The notes below the pieces were generated by a model that searched no databases, was not told the origin of the DNA, and saw nothing but the letters and a program-made list of their open reading frames with translations. The translations under genes were made by a program, and so were the position numbers. Below are positions 1-5,708 of a DNA stretch of 15,753 nt, piece by piece. Each line of letters opens with the position of its first letter. Position 1 is the stretch's first letter. Source of the stretch: Elusimicrobiota bacterium (lineage in GTDB: Bacteria; Elusimicrobiota; Elusimicrobia; Elusimicrobiales; UBA9959); assembly GCA_022703115.1 (NCBI GenBank), contig JAKLEK010000010.1:1-15753 (forward strand), written 5' to 3'.

Positions 1-327
1 ATATGGGGCGACGCCACCGCTTTCCAGGATTACGACGAAAGGCTGGCGGATTTCTCGAAGAACGCGGACCTGCTGGTCCACGACTGCATGTATTCCGACG
101 AGGATTACGAACGACACAGGAAGGAAGGACATTCCGGCCTTTCCATCGTCGTGGATTTCGCCGGGGAAAAGGCGCAGGCCAAAAGCCTGCTCCTTGCCCA
201 CCTCAACCCCGGCTATTCGGACGAAGAACTGGACAAGATGCTGGCGGACGCAGGTTCACGGGCGAAGTCCAGAGGCTATGCCATGAACTGCGGGCTGGCG
301 GAAGAATCCAAGACCTTCATGCTGTGA
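1..327 (+). CDS. MBL-fold metallo-hydrolase, C-terminal part (5' end outside window)
   Basis: The reading frame is open from the first base and ends at TGA 325-327, leaving about 108 residues of the C-terminal half of a metallo-beta-lactamase-fold protein. Visible family marks are the LLVHDCMY strand, whose Asp (codon 82-84) fits the metal-bridging Asp of the fold. A KEGHSG segment follows. Then comes LLLAHLNPGYSDEELDKM, whose His (codon 199-201) fits the last metal ligand, as in the HHDP...SD..LD ending of PhnP/RNase Z-like phosphodiesterase relatives. The N-terminal HxHxDH motif lies outside the window, so substrate and exact subfamily cannot be told. The gene converges on the DUF3467 gene with a gap of only 25 bases. 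The family call is fairly safe; the reaction (probably a phosphodiester hydrolase in the cytoplasm) is inference. Confidence 0.8.
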   Translation: MWGDATAFQDYDERLADFSKNADLLVHDCMYSDEDYERHRKEGHSGLSIVVDFAGEKAQAKSLLLAHLNPGYSDEELDKMLADAGSRAKSRGYAMNCGLAEESKTFML

Positions 328-352
328 CCCCACCCCGGGGAAGGGGCGGCGG

Positions 353-655
353 TCAGCTGTGCCCCTGAGCGGCGCTCATCGCCCTCTCCGGGATGGTGCC
401 GAATCTCTCCTCGTAGCGTTTAAGGTTCTCCATGAGAGCGGCCAGGAAGCGCTTGGTGTGGACAGGACTGGAGATAACGCGGGCGCGCAGCTTCGCTTTC
501 GGCTGGCTGGGCTGCAGGAAAAGGAAATCCATCACGAACTCGGTCTCGCTGTGCGTAACGCCGGCCAGGTTGGAATACAGGCCCTGCGCCGTAGCGTCGT
601 CCATTTCCACCTGCAGCTGCACCGGCTTTCCGGATTCAGGTCTGTTTTCCGCCAT
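353..655 (-). CDS. DUF3467 family small protein
   Basis: A 100-residue soluble protein with no signal peptide or membrane segment. The core matches what I know of DUF3467: a beta-rich start (VQLQVEMDDATAQGLYSNLA), a central THSETEFVMDFLFLQP with the typical QPxxPKAK turn, then RVISSPVHTKRFLAALMENLKRYEERFG, which looks like a C-terminal helix. About 100 residues is the usual length. The start is supported by GGAGG nine to ten bases upstream of the ATG. The function of the family is unknown. It is often a stand-alone gene in Bacteroidetes and related phyla. Here it is transcribed away from the secreted-protein gene and converges on the MBL gene. Its promoter is probably in the AT-rich island at 731-750. 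Confidence 0.85.
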   Translation of the reverse strand: MAENRPESGKPVQLQVEMDDATAQGLYSNLAGVTHSETEFVMDFLFLQPSQPKAKLRARVISSPVHTKRFLAALMENLKRYEERFGTIPERAMSAAQGHS

Positions 656-730
656 ATTCTTACATCCTCCCGCCCCGTTACCGCCGCGGCGCGCGGCCGT
701 TCACGGAGCTCCGGTGCCGGCCGCCGGAAG

Positions 731-750
731 TAAAGTATAATATATTTTCC
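731..750. promoter_or_regulatory. AT-rich divergent promoter candidate
   Basis: In the 169-base gap between the divergent DUF3467 and secreted-protein genes, the only AT-rich stretch is 731-750. It contains TATAAT on the plus strand (736-741) and, read on the minus strand, overlapping TATATT/TATACT hexamers, so one island could serve both genes. I see no good -35 box on either side because the flanks are nearly pure GC. The leader would be about 75-80 bases on both sides. Apart from this and the two Shine-Dalgarno sites I see nothing else in the gap. Confidence 0.45.
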
Positions 751-824
751 GCGGCCGGGCCATCGGCCGTCCGCCCTCTTCCAAGCCCGGCGGAAAGCCC
801 GCGGCAGACCGCAAGGGGGTATAC

Positions 825-1883
825 ATGCTCCGCGATAAGCGCATAACGATACCGAACACGGGGACCGCCGCAGGCGCCCTCGCCCTGCTCATTACGGGCA
901 TGCTGTCGCTGGCCGTTCCGGCCGGCGGAGCCGATCTGGCATGTCCGCGCATGACTCCGCCCGTCAGGAGCCTGAGCGTGACCGGAGCTCAGCCGCTTCG
1001 CCGGGGAAAGTCCTGGCGGGCGGGCAAGCCCCAGACGGTCTTCAGCACGCTCTGCGACGAGCGCGGGATGAAGACCGAGGAGTCGGAATACAGCCATGAC
1101 AGTCTGGTGAGAAAGGAACGCTTCGTATGGAAATCCATCGCGGAAGCCAGGCGGATATGCGCGGCACGCAAGTCGGAGGCGAAACTGGCCACCAGCTTCA
1201 GCGAGGAGAACCGCGGCCCGCTGGACGAGTTCTGCCGTGAGAACAAAAAAAAAGATTTCGACGCGGTCTTCGTCTTCGATATGGCCCCCGGCTCGGACCC
1301 GGATAAGCCGGTGCGCCGGATCTTCAGGCTGTTCAACGGGTCCGGGCTGACCGCAGAGGAGCATGAATTCGGGGAACTGGCGGACCTGGAGACGCGGACC
1401 GTCTACGAGTATGGGCCGGGGAACGCGCTCCTTTCGAGAACGGACCACGCGCCCGACGGGTCCCAGCTGAGAAAGGAGGTCTACTCTTCGGACAAGGCCT
1501 CCGGATACAGATCGGTCTCCTTCTTCGACGCGAACAACCAGCTGAAAAGAAGGACCTCCTCCGGATACGGCCCGGACGGGACCCTGCTGAAGGAAACCGA
1601 CAGTTCCTATGAAACCGGAGAACGGGAGATCGGAAGGACGGAAACCTCTTACTCGGCGAAAGGGGACGGCGGCAGGGAACTGGTGTACAGGGGCGACCTG
1701 GCCAGACCGCTGGAGGAATACCGTTTCCGCCGCAAGCTTGACGGATACGGGAACTGGACCGAGGAAATAAGGACGAAAGCGGCGATATACGAAGGCAAGC
1801 GCATCACCGATCCGGGAACGGCCCCCCGCATAACCAGGCGGGAGATAGGATATTTCCCCGCGCCGTCCGGCCAAAGCCGTTGA
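825..1883 (+). CDS. Secreted protein with YD-like beta repeats, function unknown
   Basis: A 352-residue protein not assigned to a named family. Residues 1 to about 36 form a signal peptide: a basic start, a hydrophobic core (GALALLITGMLSLAV), then small residues (PAGGA). Export to the periplasm or outside is likely. The start is supported by AGGGGG seven bases before the ATG. The middle (about 60-170) is charged and mixed. From about residue 180 there are recurring motifs with Tyr, Gly/Asp-Gly and basic-acidic strands: YGPGNALLSRTD, APDGSQLRKEVY, FDANNQLKRRTS, YGPDGTLLKETD, DGYGNWTEEIRT. These resemble YD/RHS-type wrapping repeats, though shorter and irregular. A run of nine A at 1245-1253 lies inside the frame. 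The antisense frame across it (to 1907) lacks a signal peptide and ribosome site, so I reject it. No enzymatic motif is seen. Confidence 0.75.
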   Translation: MLRDKRITIPNTGTAAGALALLITGMLSLAVPAGGADLACPRMTPPVRSLSVTGAQPLRRGKSWRAGKPQTVFSTLCDERGMKTEESEYSHDSLVRKERFVWKSIAEARRICAARKSEAKLATSFSEENRGPLDEFCRENKKKDFDAVFVFDMAPGSDPDKPVRRIFRLFNGSGLTAEEHEFGELADLETRTVYEYGPGNALLSRTDHAPDGSQLRKEVYSSDKASGYRSVSFFDANNQLKRRTSSGYGPDGTLLKETDSSYETGEREIGRTETSYSAKGDGGRELVYRGDLARPLEEYRFRRKLDGYGNWTEEIRTKAAIYEGKRITDPGTAPRITRREIGYFPAPSGQSR

Positions 1884-1924
1884 AAAAAAGCCGGCTCCAC
1901 CTTTCACTGAACGGTGGAGCCGGC
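1883..1924 (-). terminator. Rho-independent terminator of the cold-shock gene
   Basis: A perfect 12-bp stem pairs 1890-1901 with 1913-1924 (GCCGGCTCCACC / GGTGGAGCCGGC). Three more pairs close inside it after one mismatch. Read on the minus strand the stem is followed directly by seven T (complement of A 1883-1889), the classic intrinsic terminator. On the plus strand no T-run follows, so it acts for the cold-shock gene only. The secreted-protein gene that meets it head-on has no obvious terminator of its own; its stop codon overlaps the T-run. Confidence 0.93.
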
Positions 1925-1947
1925 GGATAGCTAACGGCGGTTTACGC

Positions 1948-2163
1948 CTATTTGGAGGCCTGGACCTTCTTCACGTTAACGGCCTTCGGGCCTTTGTCCG
2001 TGTTCTCGGTCTCGAACTCCACTTCCTGGTTCTCGGCCAGGGTCTTGAAACCTTCTCCAAGGATCGAGGAATGGTGGACAAAGAGGTCTTTGGAACCGTC
2101 CTCCGGGATTATAAAACCGAAACCTTTTTTGTCGTTGAACCACTTCACTTTACCTTTTGCCAT
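1948..2163 (-). CDS. Cold-shock domain protein (CspA family)
   Basis: A 71-residue single cold-shock domain, the usual length. It starts MAKGKVKWFNDKKGFGFI, holding RNP1 (KGFGFI, about residues 13-18), and continues with RNP2 (LFVHHSSI, about 27-34). The end ENTDKGPKAVNV is the standard last strand. Proteins of this family bind single-stranded RNA or DNA and act as RNA chaperones in the cytoplasm. The name does not prove cold induction. A GAGAGG ribosome site lies about 11 bases upstream. The gene follows glgP with a 76-base gap that holds a TATAAT box, and it has its own strong terminator, so it can be a separate short transcript. I see no long cold-shock leader: the predicted 5' leader is only about 36 bases. 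Confidence 0.97.
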   Translation of the reverse strand: MAKGKVKWFNDKKGFGFIIPEDGSKDLFVHHSSILGEGFKTLAENQEVEFETENTDKGPKAVNVKKVQASK

Positions 2164-2205
2164 TTGTCGATTTACCTCTCTTTTTACTATTTCCGCCGCT
2201 GCTTA

Positions 2206-2211
2206 ATTATA
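2206..2211 (-). promoter_or_regulatory. -10 box (TATAAT) for the cold-shock gene
   Basis: On the minus strand, 2211-2206 reads TATAAT inside a very AT-rich patch (2203-2219) in otherwise GC-rich DNA, 43 bases before the ATG. The -35 region is poor: nothing close to TTGACA lies at 16-18 bases. The box fits a promoter giving a leader of roughly 36 bases and would separate cold-shock transcription from glgP. Confidence 0.55.
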
Positions 2212-2239
2212 GTATATATCTCCGCAGTTCATCCATCGC

Positions 2240-4792
2240 TCACTCTTCGTTCCATTTCATCAGCGGCGGCATGAACGGATTGACCAGGTCAGGATGCCTG
2301 GGAACGACCCGGACGGCCAGATCGTGCCGGCCGCTTCCGAAAGCGGCGGCCTCGCCTGAGAAAGAATGAACGCCGCCCGAGCCGGTCTCAAGGCGCATGG
2401 AGGTCCCTTCCCCCTGCTTGAAGACGGCCTCCCCCTCGGCGATGCCGACGTATAGCTGCACATCCACGTCCTCCGGAGTAAGGTCCCCCAGCCAGACCCT
2501 GGCGCGCACCGGCACTTTGGTGCAGGAATGTATCTCCATCTCCGGTTTGAAATCGTCCAGCGCGACCCGCACCTTCGGCCAGTTCTCCTCTACGCGCCGG
2601 CGCCAGGCCGCCAGCCCGGCAAGGCGGCCCCCGTCCGACAGCGAAGCGGCGGCGCGATGGGCGGGCACGTAGAACCTGTCGTAGTATTCCTTCACCATCC
2701 GGTTCGTATTGAAGCGCGGAGCCAGTTTCCGTATGGAGGCCTTCATCATCCGGACCCAGTTATGAGGTATCCCGTCATCGCCGCGATCGTAGTAGAGGGG
2801 AGCCACGATCCTCTGCAGCAGATCGTATATGGCCTCCGATTCCACGTAATCCCGCTCCTCTTCGCTGTTATACCGCTCCGTGGTGCCTATGGACCAGCCG
2901 ACCTCCGGAGAGAAGCCCTCCACCCACCAGCCGTCCAGGACGGAAAGGTTCAGCACGCCGTTGGCCGCCGCCTTCATGCCGCTGGTGCCGGAGGCTTCCA
3001 GCGGACGTATGGGGTTATTGAGCCATACGTCCACCCCCTGCACCATATAACGGGCCACGTTCATATTGTAATCCTCTACGAATATGACCCGGTTCTTGAA
3101 GCGTTTGTCCATCGTCAGCCTGGCCACGGCTTTGATGTACTCCTTCCCGTGCGTGTCGGCGGGGTGGGCCTTTCCGGCCACCACGAACTGGACCGGCATC
3201 TTTTCATTGACAACTATCTCCGCCAGCCGTTCCAGGTTCCGCATGAAAAGCGTGGCGCGTTTATACGTCGCGAACCGCCGCGCGAAGCCTATGGTCAGAT
3301 ATTCGGGATTAAGGGCCTGCCCCAGCTCCTCGAGCACGGTCCTGTCGGAACCAAGCCGCTGGTACTGTCTCTTCAGGCGGTCGCGCACCAGCTTCACCAG
3401 TTTCTGTTTCCGGATAAGATGGGTCTCCCAGATATCCTTGTCGTCGATGCCGTCCAGTTTGGACCAGTCGCAGTTCTCCAGAGAGACCTCGCCGCCGTGC
3501 TCACCTTTCAGGTGGCGCTGGAAAAGCTTATGGAGTTCGTGGCTTATCCAGGAGGACGTATGCACGCCGTTGGTTATTCCCTCGATGGGGATCTCGTAGC
3601 AGGGCAGCTGCGGCCATATCTTCTGCCACATCTCGCGCGAAGTGTCGCGGTGGAGGAGGCTGACCGCGTTCAGGAAGGCGCACAGGCGCAGGGCCACCAC
3701 GGTCATGCAGAAGCCCATCGAAGACGGCTCCTCCTTGCCTATTTCCAGGAATTCCGCCATGCTCAGCCCCATCTGCCGGCAGTACGGTTCCATGTACTTC
3801 CGGACCAGTTCGAAATCGAAATACTCGTTGCCGGCCATGACCGGAGTATGGGTAGTGAAGGCCGAGGACGCCCAGACGGCCTCCTTGGCCTCCCTGAAGG
3901 TCAGGTTCCGGTCGGACATCAGCTGGCGTATGCGCTCGAAGAGCAGGAAAGCCGAGTGCCCTTCGTTGACGTGGTAGACGGTGGGGTTCAGGCCCATCGC
4001 CCTGAGGGCGCGGGGCCCGCCGACGCCGAGTATGACTTCCTGCCGGATGCGGTTCTCCCTGTCTCCGCCGTAAAGCTGCTCGGTTATGGTCCGGGACTGC
4101 GGCGAGTTCTCGGGGAGGTTGGTGTCCAGGAGCACCAGGAAATTCCGTCCCACCGGGACCTTCCAGATGCCGACCTTCACGGTTTCCCCGTCCAGCTGCA
4201 CGTCGATGCGCAGCGGTTCCCCTTTCGCGTCCGAGACGATGCGGACCGGCATGTTGTACCAGTCGTTCTCAGGATAGCGTTCGACCTGCCAGCTGTCCCT
4301 GTTCAGGACCTGCTGCACGTAGCCTTTGCGGTACAGGAGCCCGACGCCGACCAGAGGGATGCCCAGGTCGGAGGCGGATTTGAGATGGTCGCCTGAAAGC
4401 ATGCCGAGACCGCCGGAATAGATCGGCAGCCCTTCGCCTATCCCGTATTCCATGGAGAAATAGGCCACCAGCATGTCGTTCTCGCGGGGGTCGTGGTTCT
4501 GGTTGAACCAGGTGCCCTTGTCGGCCAGGTAGGCGTCGAAGCGGGCTTTAATGTCGCGCACACGTCCGAGGAAGGCCTCGTCGCGGCTGAGCGTCTCGAG
4601 CCTTTCCGGGGAAACCGTGCCCAGTATCCATTTGGGATTGCGGTGGGAGCGGTGCCAGAGATAGTCATCGATATCGACGAACATCATGATGGCGTCCCAG
4701 TTCCAGGTGAACCACATATTGGTGGAAAGCTCGTCGAGGGCCTTGAGGCTCTCCGGGAGATTGGGCAGCACGTTAAAAGACCTGATCTTCAT
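2240..4792 (-). CDS. glgP: Alpha-glucan (glycogen) phosphorylase, DUF3417-containing type
   Basis: An 850-residue enzyme that splits the terminal alpha-1,4 bond of glycogen or maltodextrin with phosphate, giving glucose-1-phosphate, in the cytoplasm. The N-terminus (NVLPNLPESLKALDELSTNMWFTWNWDA) is the DUF3417 domain of the short phosphorylase class found in Thermotoga and many environmental bacteria. AYFSMEYGIGEGLPIYSGGLG starts the phosphorylase body. The pyridoxal phosphate site is EASGTSGMKAAANG, with the Schiff-base lysine at about residue 607. Phosphate and sugar-binding blocks (GFARRFATYKRA, NNPIRPLEASG) are present. Length is normal for this class. AAGGAG lies about eight bases before the ATG. 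The promoter candidate is at 4841-4870. The cold-shock gene follows. No other glycogen gene is in the window. The frames antisense to it are shadows. Confidence 0.97.
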   Translation of the reverse strand: MKIRSFNVLPNLPESLKALDELSTNMWFTWNWDAIMMFVDIDDYLWHRSHRNPKWILGTVSPERLETLSRDEAFLGRVRDIKARFDAYLADKGTWFNQNHDPRENDMLVAYFSMEYGIGEGLPIYSGGLGMLSGDHLKSASDLGIPLVGVGLLYRKGYVQQVLNRDSWQVERYPENDWYNMPVRIVSDAKGEPLRIDVQLDGETVKVGIWKVPVGRNFLVLLDTNLPENSPQSRTITEQLYGGDRENRIRQEVILGVGGPRALRAMGLNPTVYHVNEGHSAFLLFERIRQLMSDRNLTFREAKEAVWASSAFTTHTPVMAGNEYFDFELVRKYMEPYCRQMGLSMAEFLEIGKEEPSSMGFCMTVVALRLCAFLNAVSLLHRDTSREMWQKIWPQLPCYEIPIEGITNGVHTSSWISHELHKLFQRHLKGEHGGEVSLENCDWSKLDGIDDKDIWETHLIRKQKLVKLVRDRLKRQYQRLGSDRTVLEELGQALNPEYLTIGFARRFATYKRATLFMRNLERLAEIVVNEKMPVQFVVAGKAHPADTHGKEYIKAVARLTMDKRFKNRVIFVEDYNMNVARYMVQGVDVWLNNPIRPLEASGTSGMKAAANGVLNLSVLDGWWVEGFSPEVGWSIGTTERYNSEEERDYVESEAIYDLLQRIVAPLYYDRGDDGIPHNWVRMMKASIRKLAPRFNTNRMVKEYYDRFYVPAHRAAASLSDGGRLAGLAAWRRRVEENWPKVRVALDDFKPEMEIHSCTKVPVRARVWLGDLTPEDVDVQLYVGIAEGEAVFKQGEGTSMRLETGSGGVHSFSGEAAAFGSGRHDLAVRVVPRHPDLVNPFMPPLMKWNEE

Positions 4793-4840
4793 TGTTGCGC
4801 TCCTTCGGCGGCGCCCGGGCGGGCGTTCGCTATTAAATCT

Positions 4841-4870
4841 ATTCTACACAATATTCCCTCCCCCCACCAA
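4841..4870 (-). promoter_or_regulatory. Sigma-70-type promoter candidate for glgP
   Basis: On the minus strand TTGGTG (4870-4865) and TAGAAT (4846-4841) are separated by 18 bases. The -10 hexamer lies 48 bases before the glgP ATG, in an AT-rich patch (4831-4855). TAGAAT is the same hexamer seen at tRNA-Ala, the first glycosyltransferase and the CNNM gene. It starts about 30 bases downstream of the structured block, so glgP need not carry that block as a leader. Confidence 0.6.
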
Positions 4871-4898
4871 CACGCGTACAGCCCTAATTAGTGCCCGC

Positions 4899-5405
4899 GG
4901 GTCCAGCGAGAGGTTACCGGTCACCCGCAACTAGTGTTCGCAGCCAACGGAGGTAGCCTTCCGCCGGCCGGGCCGGGACCCTGTCGCCCTTCGGCTGGTT
5001 ATCCCGGGTGCGCTGGGCTGCCGGTGTGGGGTACGCGGAACACTCCTCCGACATTCCCTGTCGTAACCTTTGGCTTGGTGCGGGTTCGGGGTCCTGCCGC
5101 CCGAACCATCTTTTCGCTTCCCTCGCTCCACCCATCCCCTAGCTAGGAAAGGCGAGAAGCACCACTCTGTTCACCTTCCGCTGCGGGGTCAAAAAGATGG
5201 CTCGGGCGTCACCCCTCCGGCCTTGGTCTGTTATTTAAACGCGCGGAGGACCGGGTGGACTACGCTATCCTGTCGTGTGTTCCCGGACACAACCCGGAAC
5301 GCAGGCGCGCGTACGGTGTACGCGACGCCGGTTCCGCGTTCCGGGCCCCTGTCAGGACCCGCGAACCCTTAGTTGCGGCTGAGTCTCAAACCTCGGAGAG
5401 GACCC
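4899..5405. ncRNA. Candidate large structured RNA of unknown class (about 510 nt)
   Basis: There is no credible reading frame between 4871 and 5458. The two ends pair in nested order: 4899-4904 with 5400-5405; 4910-4915 with 5389-5394; 4921-4923 with 5380-5382; 4925-4934 with 5369-5378 (CCGCAACTAG / TTAGTTGCGG, one G-U); 4936-4941 with 5361-5366. That is about 31 pairs with small internal loops. Inside lie local hairpins. The strongest is 5293-5302 with 5336-5345 (10 bp), enclosing a further 11 bp with a GGT loop. Others are an 8-bp GGTTCGGG / CCCGAACC near 5083-5107, CGACA / TGTCG near 5049-5063, CCGGGA / TCCCGG near 4974-5008, and CCTCCG / CGGAGG (5214-5219 / 5244-5249). Strand is undecided: G-U pairs and a purine-rich internal loop in the closing helix favour plus, while purine-rich loops in the interior favour minus. 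I find no RNase P, tmRNA, SRP, 6S or intron signature. Confidence 0.55.
4980..5354. repeat. Heptamer CCTGTCG repeated inside the structured block
   Basis: CCTGTCG occurs at 4980-4986, 5057-5063 and 5269-5275, and CCTGTCA at 5348-5354. On the minus strand they read CGACAGG (three times) and TGACAGG. One copy forms the 3' arm of a small hairpin (5049-5063) and another ends just before the closing helix. Three exact copies plus a near copy of a 7-mer within 375 bases is more than expected by chance and suggests a repeated structural or protein-binding element. Confidence 0.5.
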
Positions 5406-5458
5406 CAAATCCGGTCACCCGGCAGTCCAGCGAACCCGGGGACACCGGGACAAAGGAC

Positions 5459-5487
5459 TTGAAATCCTCGCGTTATACTGCTAGAAT
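5459..5487 (+). promoter_or_regulatory. Sigma-70-type promoter of tRNA-Ala
   Basis: TTGAAA (5459-5464) and TAGAAT (5482-5487) are separated by exactly 17 bases, with the tRNA 5' end 12 bases after the -10 box. This is the best-formed promoter in the window. A second -10-like TATACT (5474-5479) overlaps the spacer. The tRNA is therefore transcribed independently of the structured block upstream. Confidence 0.85.
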
Positions 5488-5499
5488 TATATAGGTAAT

Positions 5500-5575
5500 G
5501 GGCGTGTAGCTCAGTTGGGAGAGCGCCTGCATGGCATGCAGGAGGTCGCAGGTTCGATTCCTGTCACGTCCACCA
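5500..5575 (+). tRNA. tRNA-Ala (anticodon GGC), CCA encoded
   Basis: A 76-base cloverleaf. The acceptor stem GGGCGTG pairs with CACGTCC (5565-5571; one G-U). The D arm is GCTC/GAGC with AGTTGGGA. The anticodon stem is CCTGC/GCAGG with loop ATGGCAT, giving anticodon GGC at 5533-5535. The T arm is GCAGG/CCTGT with loop TTCGATT. The discriminator is A and CCA is encoded at 5573-5575. The acceptor begins with GGG, so the third pair is G3-T69, the G3-U70-type identity pair of alanine tRNAs. It should read GCC and GCU codons. Confidence 0.97.
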
Positions 5576-5590
5576 GATTTTCCGGTGCTT

Positions 5591-5635
5591 GCGGGACAAA
5601 ACCAGGGCCTTAGGACGCCCGGACGTTTGTCCCGC
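5591..5635 (+). terminator. Large hairpin after tRNA-Ala, possible terminator or processing signal
   Basis: GCGGGACAAA (5591-5600) pairs perfectly with TTTGTCCCGC (5626-5635). The 25-base interior holds a further GGGC/GCCC stem. It lies 15 bases after the tRNA CCA and about 50 bases before the next promoter. It is followed by TTCGCTTT, not a true T-run, so it would be a weak intrinsic terminator or a 3'-end processing or stabilising hairpin. Besides it, 5576-5684 holds nothing that I recognise. Confidence 0.5.
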
Positions 5636-5685
5636 TTCGCTTTCCCCCCATGCGCGGTGCGCCGCTGAACCGGAGCCGCGATAAG

Positions 5686-5694
5686 TGTTAGAAT
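5686..5694 (+). promoter_or_regulatory. Extended -10 promoter before the glycan operon
   Basis: TG-T-TAGAAT (5686-5694) is an extended -10 element. A weak -35 (TGAACC, 5666-5671) stands 17 bases upstream. Transcription would begin near 5701, leaving a leader of about eight bases before the ATG at 5709. This is too short for a ribosome binding site. Confidence 0.5.
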
Positions 5695-5708
5695 ATCTGT
5701 CATATCTT

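Noticed and set aside
678..1907. Long minus-strand frame (409 codons) over the secreted protein gene
   Set aside because: No ribosome site, no signal peptide and shadow-like composition (Arg/Gly/Val-rich). The plus frame has a Shine-Dalgarno and a signal peptide.
2528..4396. Long plus-strand frame (622 codons) antisense to glgP
   Set aside because: It mirrors a certain phosphorylase gene, its His/Val/Gly-rich composition is that of the complement of a GC-rich gene, and it has no ribosome site.
4899..5405. RNase P RNA, tmRNA, SRP RNA or 6S RNA as identity of the structured block
   Set aside because: On neither strand do I find the RNase P cores (GGAAAGTCC, ACAGAA in place), the tmRNA ends or tag frame, or the SRP GGTCAGG/GGAAGG-AGCAG loop. 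The closing helix is also continuous, unlike P1/P2/P4 of RNase P.
4899..5405. Group I or group II intron
   Set aside because: No domain V-like hairpin near either end, no GTGYG start, no P7/P3 core words, no maturase or homing endonuclease frame, and no interrupted gene around it.
4899..5405. CsrB-like RNA sponge (suggested by GGA words on the minus strand and nearby glgP)
   Set aside because: Only a few AGGA words occur and just one or two sit in loops. Real CsrB-type RNAs carry many, and GGA is frequent anyway in purine-rich GC-rich DNA.
4841..5405. The structured block as an obligatory 5' leader of glgP
   Set aside because: A reasonable promoter (4870-4841) lies between the block and glgP, so the simpler reading is independent transcription. 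Not excluded if the block is on the minus strand.
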